Of a stretch of 64,000 nucleotides of DNA, positions 50,824 through 59,216 are shown piece after piece. A program made the position numbers and the translations under genes. Source of the stretch: Moorella sp. Hama-1 (GTDB taxonomy: Bacteria > Bacillota > DSM-521 > Neomoorellales > Neomoorellaceae); contig NZ_AP024620.1 in NCBI RefSeq assembly GCF_023734095.1, forward strand, positions 2,166,501-2,230,500, written 5' to 3'. Each line of letters starts with the position of its first letter. Positions within the stretch are counted from its first letter, which is position 1. The notes under the pieces were generated by a model, which saw only the letters and a program-made list of their open reading frames with translations, was not told the origin of the DNA and ran no database searches.

Positions 50824-51447
50824 ATGTTTCTGGCAACGATACTCCTGGCCCTGGCTGCCAGCCTGGATGGCCTGGGGGTAGGGCTATCCTATGGCCTCCG
50901 AAGGATACGACTGCCCTGGTTTTCCCTGGTCCTGGTATCCCTGGTCTCCGTAGGGGCCAGTTTCCTGTCCATGGTTGCCGGGCACCTGCTGGTCAGGGTT
51001 TTTAATCCTGTCCTTTCCGGCCGCCTGGGTGCAGGTATATTATTAATCCTGGGTACGGTTATTATTATGGAGGCCTACTTGAAAAGGGAAGATAAAGACG
51101 GGCAGATACAGACCCTGCTGCGCCTGCGCCTGCCCCGGCTGGGCCTGGTCATTCAAATCTTAAGGGAGCCGGCCCGGGCCGACAGCGACCTGTCCGGGAG
51201 CATCAGCAGCCGGGAGGCCCTAACCCTGGGAATAGCCCTGGCCCTGGACGCCCTGGGCATAGGCATCGGTGCTGCGGCCGCCGGTTTTTCCGTGTTCCTG
51301 GCTCCCCTATCCATCGGCCTGTGCCAGCTCCTCCTAGTACGGCTGGGCTTGTTCCTGGGAGGGTACTGGCAACTGGATAACCTGGGCTGGCGGGGGGCGG
51401 CCCTCCCGGGCTTGATTCTAATCACCATCGGCCTCTGGCGATTATAG
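50824..51447 (+). CDS. ytaF: Sporulation membrane protein YtaF-like (MntP/cation channel superfamily)
   Basis: 207 residues, about six helices in two halves: LLALAASLDGLGVGLSYGLR (about 8-27) and TLGIALALDALGIGIGAAAAG (about 138-158), each with an Asp in the membrane (LAASLDG, LALDALG), as in the MntP-like fold. YtaF is linked to sporulation in Bacillus; transported ion unknown. Position between mutM and coaE is conserved. ATG 50824 follows AAAGGTGGG. Confidence 0.88.
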   Translation: MFLATILLALAASLDGLGVGLSYGLRRIRLPWFSLVLVSLVSVGASFLSMVAGHLLVRVFNPVLSGRLGAGILLILGTVIIMEAYLKREDKDGQIQTLLRLRLPRLGLVIQILREPARADSDLSGSISSREALTLGIALALDALGIGIGAAAAGFSVFLAPLSIGLCQLLLVRLGLFLGGYWQLDNLGWRGAALPGLILITIGLWRL

Positions 51448-51458
51448 GAGTGGCGATA

Positions 51459-52223
51459 ATGTTTATTATTGGTCTTACCGGCGGTATCGCCTGTGGTAAG
51501 AGTACTGTGGCCGGCATCTTAAAGGAGCTGGGGGCGGTTATAATTGATACCGACCGGGTAGCCAGGGAGGTGGTGGCCCCCGGCCGGCCCGCCTACCGGG
51601 AGATAGTAGCCGCCTTTGGCCCCCTGGTCCTCCAGCCTGACGGCCAGCTGGACAGGCCGGCCCTGGCCCGGATTATCTTTAACGACCCTACTGCCAGGGA
51701 ACTCCTGAATGCCATTACCCATCCCCAGATCCGGGATCGGGTGCAGGAGCTCCTGGCCGAACTGCGCCGGACCGACCCGGAGGCGGTAGTAGTCATCGAA
51801 GCGCCCCTGTTGTTCGAGGCCGGTATGGAAAAGATGGTGGACGCCGTCTGGGCGGTTACCGCACCGGCGCCGGTGCGGTTAAAACGGCTGATGGCCAGGG
51901 ACAACCTCTCCCTGCCGGAGGCGGAGTCCCGTCTCCGGGCTCAAGGGGAGGAAGGAGCCCGCCTGCGCCGGGCCACCAGGTTGATACCCACCGGCGGCGA
52001 CCTGGCGGCCACCCGGACCGCCGTCCAGGCGGCCTGGCAGGAGCTGCAGCGCCGCCTGGGGGGCAACTGCATACCGGGAGCAACAACCTGTAGCGCTCCT
52101 GGCCGGTCGGATAGGAGCCCCCTGGAGAATAACCAGACAGCAGGGGCGGTAACCGGGAATGCCCCCGGCCAGGCTGGCCAAGGCCATCTGGATGATAACC
52201 AGGTACCTGGAGGTGCCCTATGA
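51459..52223 (+). CDS. coaE: Dephospho-CoA kinase with low-complexity tail
   Basis: About 254 residues. P-loop GLTGGIACGKSTVAG (about 5-19), DTDRVAREVV, HPQIRDRV, EAPLLFEAGM and RLMARDNLS(L)PEAESRL. It phosphorylates dephospho-CoA, the last step of CoA synthesis. The usual fold ends near residue 198; about 55 further residues are Gly/Ala/Asn rich (NQTAGAVTGNAPGQAGQGHL) with no recognisable domain. ATG 51459 has AGGAG 8 bases before it; GTG 51450 lies in that site. It ends with an ATGA overlap onto a tiny frame. Confidence 0.93.
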   Translation: MFIIGLTGGIACGKSTVAGILKELGAVIIDTDRVAREVVAPGRPAYREIVAAFGPLVLQPDGQLDRPALARIIFNDPTARELLNAITHPQIRDRVQELLAELRRTDPEAVVVIEAPLLFEAGMEKMVDAVWAVTAPAPVRLKRLMARDNLSLPEAESRLRAQGEEGARLRRATRLIPTGGDLAATRTAVQAAWQELQRRLGGNCIPGATTCSAPGRSDRSPLENNQTAGAVTGNAPGQAGQGHLDDNQVPGGAL

Positions 52224-52264
52224 GGATCGCAGGGCAGCAGGGAGGTGCCCCATGGGAAAAATAG
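52220..52264 (+). CDS. Possible 14-residue leader frame before the transglycosylase
   Basis: ATG 52220 overlaps the coaE stop as ATGA and is preceded by GGAGGTGCCCT. It reads MRIAGQQGGAPWEK and stop, running over the transglycosylase start in another frame. The same GGAGGTGCCC precedes the real start at 52252, so this may be a small duplication rather than a functional peptide. Confidence 0.3.
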   Translation: MRIAGQQGGAPWEK

Positions 52265-52803
52265 GACGGCGTTTCCTGTGGTTACTTCTACTACTAGCCC
52301 TCCTGGCCTTTCTCCTGCCCCGGGCCGGGCGGCTCTTTTATCCCCTGCCCTACCGGGATAGTATCGTCACCTATGCCCACCGGGAAGGCCTCGACCCCCT
52401 GCTGGTAGCCGCTGTAGCCAGGGTGGAAAGCAAGTTCTACCCCCGGGCCCGATCGGCCCAGGGAGCCCTGGGCTTGATGCAACTCATGCCGGATACCGCC
52501 CGGCTGGCGGCGGGCCACCTCGGTTTGCCCTTTGAACCGGACAAGCTCTACAACCCGGACTACAACCTGCGCCTGGGCAGCTGGTACCTGGCCCGGCTCC
52601 TGGAGGAATTCGGCGATGTCAACCCGGCCCTGGCCGCCTACAACGGCGGCCGCGGCCACGTCCACGAGTGGCTGAACGGCGGTGTCTGGGACGGGAGTTA
52701 CGCCAACCTGCGGCAGGTACCCTTCCCGGAGACCAGGGAGTTTGTGCGCCGGGTCCGGCAGGATTACCGCATCTATCGTTTTTTATACCCTGACGTTCGC
52801 TAG
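52252..52803 (+). CDS. Membrane-anchored lytic transglycosylase (SLT domain)
   Basis: 183 residues. Signal anchor FLWLLLLLALLAFLLP (about 8-23), then a soluble lysozyme-like domain: VARVESKFYPRARS holds the catalytic Glu, SAQGALGLMQLMPDTAR the G-L-M-Q-L-M-P motif, and NPALAAYNGGRGHVHEWL the A-Y-N-G motif. It cleaves peptidoglycan glycan strands outside the membrane. GGAGGTG precedes ATG 52252. In Firmicutes this position after coaE is common. Confidence 0.93.
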   Translation: MGKIGRRFLWLLLLLALLAFLLPRAGRLFYPLPYRDSIVTYAHREGLDPLLVAAVARVESKFYPRARSAQGALGLMQLMPDTARLAAGHLGLPFEPDKLYNPDYNLRLGSWYLARLLEEFGDVNPALAAYNGGRGHVHEWLNGGVWDGSYANLRQVPFPETREFVRRVRQDYRIYRFLYPDVR

Positions 52804-52881
52804 CAGGGAATCGCCCCCGGAAGCCGAATAATATAGGGAAACCTTTGGCAAAATGAAATTTGGTGTCGAGGAGTGGATACA

Positions 52882-53922
52882 ATGGGGACCGAGGTCATTG
52901 CCTCCCTGGAGCAGGTACGGCGGCTGCAGGTTGAACCGGACCGGCGTTTTTATTCCGCGCGGCATGAAGAGATTGCTTCCGGGGCGACCACCGACGTTTA
53001 TTTCGTCCGCACCTACGAGATCTTGAAGGAACTGGGCAAGATCGATACCGTGGTCACGGCCGAGATTTTTCCCCGCCGGCCGGGGATTATCTGCGGCGTT
53101 AATGAGGTTTTGGCCCTGCTGCAAGACAGGAAAGTAACCATCTACGGCTTGCCCGAGGGGAGTCCCTTTGCACCCAAAGAGGTAGTCATGCGTATCCAGG
53201 GGCCCTACAGCGAGTTTGGCCTCTTTGAGACCACCCTGCTGGGTATGCTGGCCAGTTCCAGCGGCTGGGCCACGGCAGCCCGGGAGATCAGGGAAGCGGC
53301 CGCTGACCACCCCTTCGTCTGCTTCGGCGCCCGCCATGTGCACCCGGCGGTGGCCCCGGTTATGGAGCGGGCGGCCATTGTCGGCGGCGCCGACGGGGCG
53401 AGCTGCATCCTGGCGGCCAAACTGGCCGGCCGGGACCCCCAGGGAACGGTACCCCACGCCGTTTTTCTCATTATCGGCGATACGGTAGAAGGGGCCCTGG
53501 CCTACGATCGCCTCATGCCTCCCGATGCTAAACGGACCATCCTGATTGATACCTTTAAAGACGAAGCCGAAGAAGCCCTGCGGGTGGCCGAAGCCCTGGG
53601 CCCGGCCCTGGCCGGGGTACGCCTGGATACCCCCAGCGAACGCGGCGGTGTAACCCCGGAGCTGGTCCGGGAGGTGCGTTACCGATTGGATAAAGCCGGC
53701 TACCACCATGTTGGCATCTTCGTCTCCGGCGGCCTGACGCCGGAGCGCATCCGCACCCTCATTGAAGCCGGGGCCGACGCCTTCGGCGTAGGCAGCTATA
53801 TATCCGGGGCGGCGCCCATTGACATGACCATGGACATAAAGGAAGTCGATGGCCGCCCGGTGGCCAAACGTGGTCGCCTGCCGGGGGTCGTCGCCAACCC
53901 CCGGCTGGTGCAGCTAAAGTAG
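52882..53922 (+). CDS. Nicotinate phosphoribosyltransferase
   Basis: 346 residues, short archaeal/clostridial form. TDVYFVRTYEIL near the N-terminus, FGARHVHPAVAPVMERAAIVGGADG read in two pieces (FGARHVHPAVAP, GGADGASCILAA), TIPHAVFLIIGD-like VPHAVFLIIGD, ILIDTFKDEAEEA, and VFVSGGLTPERI as IFVSGGLTPERI with a C-terminal FGVGSYI phosphate loop. It makes nicotinate mononucleotide for NAD salvage. ATG 52882 follows GAGGAG; GTG 52873 overlaps it. Confidence 0.92.
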   Translation: MGTEVIASLEQVRRLQVEPDRRFYSARHEEIASGATTDVYFVRTYEILKELGKIDTVVTAEIFPRRPGIICGVNEVLALLQDRKVTIYGLPEGSPFAPKEVVMRIQGPYSEFGLFETTLLGMLASSSGWATAAREIREAAADHPFVCFGARHVHPAVAPVMERAAIVGGADGASCILAAKLAGRDPQGTVPHAVFLIIGDTVEGALAYDRLMPPDAKRTILIDTFKDEAEEALRVAEALGPALAGVRLDTPSERGGVTPELVREVRYRLDKAGYHHVGIFVSGGLTPERIRTLIEAGADAFGVGSYISGAAPIDMTMDIKEVDGRPVAKRGRLPGVVANPRLVQLK

Positions 53923-54022
53923 CCGGGCGGTAGGAAATCTCGTAGGGACACCTCTAAAATAGCCCGGATACCCCAGCCAGTTCCTGGTCCAGCTTTCCGG
54001 TGGCAGTCGGCACCTGAAAGCC

Positions 54023-54051
54023 TTGACAGAAGTAGCAGGAGAGTTTATAAT
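54023..54051 (+). promoter_or_regulatory. Promoter of tRNA-Leu (GAG)
   Basis: TTGACA (54023-54028), 17 bp, TATAAT (54046-54051): perfect consensus, 14 bp before the tRNA. Confidence 0.92.
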
Positions 54052-54065
54052 TATTTTTGCTAAAT

Positions 54066-54150
54066 GCGGCGGTGGCGGAACCGGCAGACGCGTACGTTTG
54101 AGGGGCGTATGGGTTATCCCGTGGGGGTTCAAGTCCCCCTCGCCGCACCA
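54066..54150 (+). tRNA. tRNA-Leu (GAG)
   Basis: 85 nt, class II with long variable arm and CCA. Acceptor GCGGCGG/TCGCCGC, anticodon loop TTGAGGG, T arm GGGGG-TTCAAGT-CCCCC. Confidence 0.95.
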
Positions 54151-54191
54151 AATATAGGTTTTACAAGGGCTCTAAACCCTGAAAATTGAAT

Positions 54192-54292
54192 GGGACGTGT
54201 CGCGGCTGACGAGGCGCGTACGTCCACGGCTAGTAAACCTCCTCTAACCTGCTTACTAAAATACTTTAGCGGTAAGGAGGTTTACTATTTTA
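54192..54292 (+). terminator. Two hairpins after tRNA-Leu (GAG)
   Basis: GGACGT / ACGTCC (about 54193-54225), then AGTAAACCTCCT (54232-54243) with its exact complement AGGAGGTTTACT (54275-54286), followed by ATTTTAT. The second is terminator-like but with a 31-base inner region that itself can pair (TTAC/GTAA). It could equally be a structured leader for the amidase gene. Confidence 0.45.
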
Positions 54293-54436
54293 TGGCGAAA
54301 AGGACGTAAGGTTAATCCCCCCAATTACCTCCACCAGGGTTAAACAACCTTGCTGCTCATCTTTTCCATGGCCCCTGCTGGGGTTTTTTCTTTATCCCTC
54401 GATGAATATAAATTAACGAGGTTGATAGCGAGGGGG

Positions 54437-55576
54437 ATGAAGGTGGGCCGGATTTTATTTTTGCGCTGGCGATGGGTGAGGCTGATGGTTCCAGGCGTCA
54501 TTCTCCTGACTGGCATGACCCTTTTCTTGCTTAGACCAGAAAGCTTGCCGGTAACGGCGCCCCCCGCCTCCGGGGAATTAAAGGAGCACCTGACAACCAT
54601 CTTCACGGCCCGAGCCAGGGCCCTAACCGACGGTAAATATAAGGGCCTGGAGGTCTTCTATGATGCCACGACGACCAGCGGCCGGTTTGCCCTGAACCAT
54701 GAAATCGGCCGCATTAAATACATCCAGGAGTGGTTGCAAAAGCGCCAGGTAACCCTGACCGGCAGTCACCTGGACCTGGCTGTTGTCGATAGTGGTAGCG
54801 AAGGGGATAAAGGCTGGGCCTCGGTATCCCAGCACCTGATCCTCAGTTACCGGCACCAGGGGGAAGCGTCAAAAATAGTAAACCAGATGGGGTTCCGTAC
54901 CCTCCACTGGGTGGAACTGGTCAAGAAGGACGGTCGCTGGCTGATCACCCGCGACTGGTACTGGGACCCCTTTGAGACCGACGACCTGAAACCTGCAATC
55001 GCCCCCGGCACGGCAGTCTGCAAGGTGCCGCCGCCACCGATCCAGGGGAAATACCGCCGCCAGGCGGCGGTGGCCTATGCCGACCGCTACAGCGGCGTGC
55101 GCGTGGGTCCCGGGGATGGCCGCTATAACCAGGATTACCGGGATTTAACGGGCCTGGGGGGCGATTGTGCCAACTTCGCTTCCCAGGTTTTGAGTGATAA
55201 AAATGCCGGGGGCATACCCCGGGACTGGGTGTGGAATTATCACAACGGTGAGGGCAGCCAGGCCTGGGCCCAGGCTGCCGGTCTGGTCTGCTACCTCCTG
55301 GACAGCGGCCTGGCAGTGCGCCTGGCCCGGGGGAATTTTCACGAGGTGACCCGGGCCACTGCTGCTTACCCCTACGGGGCAGTAAATGCCCTGCAGCCGG
55401 GAGATATTATCGGTTATGAGGAAGGCGGTGAGGTGAGCCATGTCTCCGTGGTCGCAGGCCGGGATGCGTCCGGGTATGTTCTGGTTGACAGCCATACGGC
55501 CGATCGTTACCACGTCCCCTGGGACATGGGCTGGGAGGACCGGACCATCTACTGGCTCCTCCAGGTGGTTTATTAG
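54437..55576 (+). CDS. Secreted or membrane-anchored amidase-domain protein
   Basis: About 379 residues. Signal/anchor helix LMVPGVILLTGMTLFLL (about 16-32), a middle domain with a cystatin-like feel (SRFAL..., VQLVKKDGRWLITRDWYWD as WVELVKKDGRWLITRDWYWD), and a C-terminal putative amidase domain: AVAYADRYSG, GGDCANFASQVL (catalytic Cys), and GEVSHVSVVAGRDASG with VDSHTADRYHVPW (His). This is the NlpC/P60-like Amidase_6 layout, thought to act on cell wall or capsule peptides. The start is uncertain; ATG 54437 is preferred, earlier ATG 54350 possible. Confidence 0.82.
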   Translation: MKVGRILFLRWRWVRLMVPGVILLTGMTLFLLRPESLPVTAPPASGELKEHLTTIFTARARALTDGKYKGLEVFYDATTTSGRFALNHEIGRIKYIQEWLQKRQVTLTGSHLDLAVVDSGSEGDKGWASVSQHLILSYRHQGEASKIVNQMGFRTLHWVELVKKDGRWLITRDWYWDPFETDDLKPAIAPGTAVCKVPPPPIQGKYRRQAAVAYADRYSGVRVGPGDGRYNQDYRDLTGLGGDCANFASQVLSDKNAGGIPRDWVWNYHNGEGSQAWAQAAGLVCYLLDSGLAVRLARGNFHEVTRATAAYPYGAVNALQPGDIIGYEEGGEVSHVSVVAGRDASGYVLVDSHTADRYHVPWDMGWEDRTIYWLLQVVY

Positions 55577-55584
55577 TCCCGGCG

Positions 55585-55635
55585 CTCCGGGTGATTCGAA
55601 CCGCCGGAGCCCGGAGCTGTACCTCCAGCCCCCAA
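55585..55635 (+). repeat. Dispersed intergenic repeat, short copy 7
   Basis: CGAACCGCCGGAGCCCGGAG followed by CTGTACCTCCAGCCCC, the core of the family, just after the amidase stop. Confidence 0.65.
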
Positions 55636-55657
55636 GTAGCTGCTTACAACTTAAAAT

Positions 55658-56728
55658 TCATGGTTTATCCTTGGTTGTAGTTGCCGGCTGTGCCTGCAGG
55701 TCACCCATGAGGACCGGGGGCAGGGCCTTGAGTTCACCCTTCTGGCTTGAAGGCCGGGCCTGGGGGCCGGTTGTACTTGCCGGCTGTTTCTTTCCGTCTC
55801 CCCCTGTTGGTGGTACAGGCGGCAGCGTTCCCTCCTGGCCCGGGGAAGTTATACCGGAAGGTTTCGTTTCGGCCCCGCCCTGGCTGCTGCCGGTAGAAGT
55901 ACCCCCGGTATCCAGGCCCGTACCGGGTTGGGGCAGGACCGGTGCCTGCCCTGGTGAACCCGGAACTTTCCCCGGTGACTCGCCCGCAGCCTGGTCCCGG
56001 GTACCTGGTTGCTGCCCTGCCGGCTGTCCTTTATCTGCCGGTGGCGGGCTCTGCTCTGCCCCTGTCGGGGACTGCTCTTCCGCTACCTGCCCTCCTGCCC
56101 TGCTGCGGGAACTAAGGTTCATGGCACCTACCAGAAGATACTTCTGTTCCTGCTCTTGCTTCTGCTCTTGCAATGCCGGCCGGTAGACCCTGGTTGTTCT
56201 GGCCGGGGCTTTGGGCAACTGGTTGGCTTCTTCTTTTATCTCCGGAGCCGGCTGCCGGGGTGGAACTGCGGGCGCTACCGGGGGCAGGGTCAGCAGCGGT
56301 GTCGCCGGCGTGTCTTTCCCGGCGGGCTGTTGTGAAGCGGTAAGGGCCTGGCTTTGCACCTGTTCCCTGCCGGAGGTAAAGTCATTAAAAGGTCCGGAGC
56401 GGAGGTAGTCGGCCCGGGCCGTAAAGGCCATGACCATAATGAGGGCTGCCGCCGCACTGAGGGAAACCCAGCTGCGGCCAGGGCGCCGGTACCAGGGCTG
56501 CCGCTCCCTCTCCAGGCGTGAGCGCAGGCGTTCGGCAAAACCGGCCGGCAACTCCAGTTCCTCTTCCGACCAGGTGTGGATAATCTTTATTGTCTGGCGC
56601 ATGGCCTCCAGTTCTTCCCGGCAGGTCGGGCAGAAGCGCAGGTGGCCCTCCAGGGTCCGGCATACGGTCTCACTCAAGATACCATCAAGATATGGTGAAA
56701 GTAATTCCCGGCACCGGCAGCAATTCAA
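55658..56728 (-). CDS. Anti-sigma factor with zinc-finger (zf-HC2) and Pro-rich extracellular part
   Basis: 356 residues. Cytoplasmic zinc-binding anti-sigma domain with HLRFCPTCREEL (HxxxCxxC about 29-36) and CRELLSPYLDG near the N-terminus; one membrane helix WVSLSAAAALIMVMAFTA (about 86-103); a long extracellular region that is Pro/Gly/Gln-rich and low in predicted structure. It should hold the ECF sigma factor inactive until a cell-envelope signal leads to its cleavage. TTG 56728 overlaps the sigma stop by 4 bases. Confidence 0.88.
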   Translation of the reverse strand: MNCCRCRELLSPYLDGILSETVCRTLEGHLRFCPTCREELEAMRQTIKIIHTWSEEELELPAGFAERLRSRLERERQPWYRRPGRSWVSLSAAAALIMVMAFTARADYLRSGPFNDFTSGREQVQSQALTASQQPAGKDTPATPLLTLPPVAPAVPPRQPAPEIKEEANQLPKAPARTTRVYRPALQEQKQEQEQKYLLVGAMNLSSRSRAGGQVAEEQSPTGAEQSPPPADKGQPAGQQPGTRDQAAGESPGKVPGSPGQAPVLPQPGTGLDTGGTSTGSSQGGAETKPSGITSPGQEGTLPPVPPTGGDGKKQPASTTGPQARPSSQKGELKALPPVLMGDLQAQPATTTKDKP

Positions 56729-57339
56729 CGCCCCTCACCCCCTTTATCTATATAGACGCCGGTATCCTTTAAAAGTTCCCTCTCCCCTATCAGCTGCCGG
56801 CGGAGAAACATCCGGGCCCGGCTCAAGCGGGACTTAACCGTCCCCACGGAACAATCCAGGCAACTGGCTATCTCTTCGTAGCTAAAGCCCTGGATGTCCC
56901 TCATGATTATCACCATCCGCTGCTCGGGCGCCAGGGCCTGGATTAATCTATGTAAATGATCCTCCCCTTCCCTGGCTACAGCAATCTCCTCCGGCGAAAC
57001 AACATCCCCGGCGGGGATTTCCCGGGGTGGGCCGTCTATCTCCAGGAGGGCATCCAGGGAAAGGGTGGGCCGCCGTTTCAGGCGGCGCAGCTCATCCCGG
57101 CATACATTGGCAATGATGTGCTGTAACCAGGTTTTAAAGGAGCACTGGCCGCGGAAATCCTTGAGGCCTTTAAAGGCCCGCACCAGGGCCTCCTGGGCGG
57201 CGTCACCGGCATCCTCGGGGTTGCCCAGGAAACGGTGAGCAATGGTATAAAGCATGCCCTGGTAACGTTCCACCAGATGGGTGAAGGCCTCAGGGTCACC
57301 GTTTCTACTGCGGGCCAGTAACTCCTCATCGGCAGACAT
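56725..57339 (-). CDS. RNA polymerase sigma factor, ECF (SigW-like)
   Basis: 204 residues. Region 2 LVERYQGMLYTIAHRFLGNPEDAGDAAQE in pieces (LVERYQGMLYTIAHRF; NPEDAGDAAQEALVRAF), region 4 PEQRMVIIMRDIQGFSYEEIA with TVKSRLSRARMFLRRQL. It recruits RNA polymerase to envelope-stress promoters. Paired with the anti-sigma gene just downstream. The leader reads GGGGGTGTCGAATAGG on the minus strand (about 57370-57385), a possible autoregulated ECF -10 region. ATG 57339 follows AAAGGAGCGG. Confidence 0.94.
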   Translation of the reverse strand: MSADEELLARSRNGDPEAFTHLVERYQGMLYTIAHRFLGNPEDAGDAAQEALVRAFKGLKDFRGQCSFKTWLQHIIANVCRDELRRLKRRPTLSLDALLEIDGPPREIPAGDVVSPEEIAVAREGEDHLHRLIQALAPEQRMVIIMRDIQGFSYEEIASCLDCSVGTVKSRLSRARMFLRRQLIGERELLKDTGVYIDKGGEGR

Positions 57340-57403
57340 AGCTTACCCGCTCCTTTCCAACATTTTTCCTATTCGACACCCCCTGACCTTTATCCTTTAG
57401 GCC

Positions 57404-57432
57404 TTGCAAGAATATAAAGCCTGTGTTACAAT
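57404..57432 (+). promoter_or_regulatory. Promoter of tRNA-Leu (CAA)
   Basis: TTGCAA, 17 bp, TACAAT, 13 bp before the tRNA. It lies outside the island, so the host promoter still drives the restored tRNA. Confidence 0.8.
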
Positions 57433-57445
57433 GAAAAACGGATAC

Positions 57446-57532
57446 GCCGAAGTGGTGGAACTGGCAGACGCGCTGGACTCAAAATCCAGTGGTAGCAATA
57501 CCGTGCGGGTTCGACCCCCGCCTTCGGCACCA
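57446..57532 (+). tRNA. tRNA-Leu (CAA), island integration site
   Basis: 87 nt class II tRNA with CCA. Acceptor GCCGAAG/CTTCGGC, anticodon loop CTCAAAA, T arm GCGGG-TTCGACC-CCCGC. Its last 58 nt (57475-57532) recur at 60812-60869 with one mismatch. Confidence 0.95.
57475..57532 (+). repeat. attL-like direct repeat (tRNA-Leu 3' part)
   Basis: Begins GGACTCAAAATCCAGTGG and runs to the tRNA CCA. The same 58 bases, with T to G at the eleventh position, occur at 60812-60869. Confidence 0.9.
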
Positions 57533-58241
57533 GGAATAACAATGGTTCCAGGGTTTTGTAAATCTTGGAAATAGACATAAAGCAACCTCAGTAATGCATT
57601 TCTAATGAAGCTGCTCACCGAACACCCAGAGGAATGCGGCCAAAGTGGAGGATTGAATCCTCCAAACTTGGGGCCACGGGTCACAAAGCCAACAGCCACA
57701 ACGAATTGCGGCTTCCCACCATGCAAAAAATAGGTAGGGTCGCATCCCTGCTAATGGTGGTAAGAATTTAGTTTTTCGCTCTGTCCCTGCGTTCTCGCAG
57801 GGCTTTTTCTTCTATCAGGCCGTTCAACGTAGCTGGCGCCGCCTACAGGCCGGGGGTTAGGTGGCTGTGCAGGGCAAGAGTTATGATGATGCTGTTGTGC
57901 CCCAGTCGCTATTGCACAACCTTGGAGTGAACACCTCTAGCCAGCAGCAAGCTAACATGGGTGTACGGCAGGTCGTGTATGCCTCTTTATTTTTACAGCT
58001 CCTTTATGACATTACCATTATCACGCAGGAGTTTCCCTTGGGATGCCGAATATACTAGAAGGAATGCCTTCTACGGGCTCACAATAACCGCTGCGGCACT
58101 GGCCGTGATGGTTGTAGTTTTTTATCGCCTGCGAGGGTGTGCGCAGGGGTGGATCTGGCGCGGCCATAGTGGAAACGCCCCAGGCTGAATGCGGTTTCTG
58201 ATCGGATTCTGGCCGGGTCGGCGAGGAAGCATCGTCCGGCG
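57533..58241. other. Left, gene-poor part of the island
   Basis: No supportable gene. TGGAGGATTGAATCCTCCA (57646-57664) is a 19-bp perfect palindrome. A plus-strand terminator CCCTGCG-TTCT-CGCAGGG with CTTTTTCTT lies at 57785-57810. A 65-codon frame at 57861-58058 has no recognisable family or start signal. Confidence 0.55.
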
Positions 58242-58490
58242 CACCCGCCGTCCTTCCTCGCCACCATCATCCGGGTAGTGGACATCTATATGCGCCTAGA
58301 GGGCGGTAGCGAGGAGAAGGTGCGCTTCATCGGCATCGAGGCCCTGGAGAGCACCTCCCATATCGAGCCCTTTGATAACGAGGCCGCGGCCTACGCGAAA
58401 GTCACCTATATGAGCAGACGGTCTACCTGAAACACGTAGGTAAAAGATGGCTATACTTGTCTCACTCGCCTACAGCCGTCTATTCCAAAT
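58242..58490 (+). pseudogene. Thermonuclease (SNase-like) remnant
   Basis: ATIIRVVDIYMRLEGGSEEK then VRFIGIEALEST and IEPFDNEAAAYAKVTY follow the staphylococcal nuclease family (ATVVRVVDGDT..., VRLIGVDTPE, EPFGKEAAAY). The active-site Asp/Glu region is altered (IEALEST for VDTPET). The frame then shifts: EQTVYLKHVGKRWLYL continues the family in another frame after the stop at 58430. The C-terminal half is absent. Its composition is more GC-rich than the methylase genes, so it may be host-derived or older. Confidence 0.7.
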
Positions 58491-58566
58491 AATTTATTCG
58501 CTGGAGGGCGTGAATACGCCTTTCCATATGGGAGGTATAGACACTTTTTGAGAAGGGTGTGATTAC

Positions 58567-59205
58567 GTGAAGTCCTCTATAGAAGAGCAAATTAGAGAGT
58601 TAGCTTCGAGGTACTCAAGAGAGCTTAAGGAAAAAATTGATGAACGCCTTATGGAGATGGCGGATGATGATAAGTCCCATTATCTTATATACCATGTTTT
58701 GGGAATTACGAATGAGGAGGGGGAACTGATTGACCAATATCAAAACAAAGGACGATTTCTTTATAAATATGCTGGATCATTCTTAGAAGATGCTACTATC
58801 GCATGCTTTCTCTTTAAGTACCCTCAGGCATTGACAAAGGTTAAAATTGAAAACTTCCTCGGGAGGCGTCCAAAAACATTTGAAATCGATTGTTTGGTTG
58901 GGAAAGATGCATATGAAATCAAATGGCGGGATGCAACTACTGACGGAGATCATATAACTAAGGAACATACGCGGCTTAGGGTGATCGAAAAACATGGGTA
59001 TAAACCTATAAGGATCATGTTTTATTATCCTAACCGAGAACAAGCAATTCGTATACAAGATACACTAAAAACTCTTTATGAGGCACTAAAGGGAGAATAT
59101 TATTCAGGCAACCAAGCTTGGGAGTTCGTACATAATTATACGGACGTGGACCTAAAAGGTATCCTTACAAAAATTGCACATGACAACTTGAGTAAACGAG
59201 ATTAG
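58567..59205 (+). CDS. Type II restriction endonuclease, ApaLI-like
   Basis: 212 residues. A PD-(D/E)xK nuclease core is visible as FEIDCLVGKDAYEIKWRDAT (Asp108, Glu117, Lys119), followed by TDGDHITKEHTRLRVI. The block KWRDATTDGDHxTKEHTR is that of ApaLI-type enzymes (recognition GTGCAC), as I recall the family; the site cut here is not proven. It would cut unmethylated DNA, protected by the methylase encoded 11 bp downstream. AT-rich, unlike its neighbours, so acquired recently. GTG 58567 is the start (GAAGGG upstream). Confidence 0.8.
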   Translation: MKSSIEEQIRELASRYSRELKEKIDERLMEMADDDKSHYLIYHVLGITNEEGELIDQYQNKGRFLYKYAGSFLEDATIACFLFKYPQALTKVKIENFLGRRPKTFEIDCLVGKDAYEIKWRDATTDGDHITKEHTRLRVIEKHGYKPIRIMFYYPNREQAIRIQDTLKTLYEALKGEYYSGNQAWEFVHNYTDVDLKGILTKIAHDNLSKRD

Positions 59206-59216
59206 GGGAATCCATA

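Noticed and set aside
54151-54349. Possible T-box leader before the amidase gene
   Set aside because: Hairpins are present but no GGGTGGNACCGCG-type antiterminator sequence, and the gene is not amino-acid related.
57861-58058. 65-codon frame at the left of the island
   Set aside because: No ribosome binding site at a fitting distance and no family resemblance; listed only as part of a gene-poor stretch.
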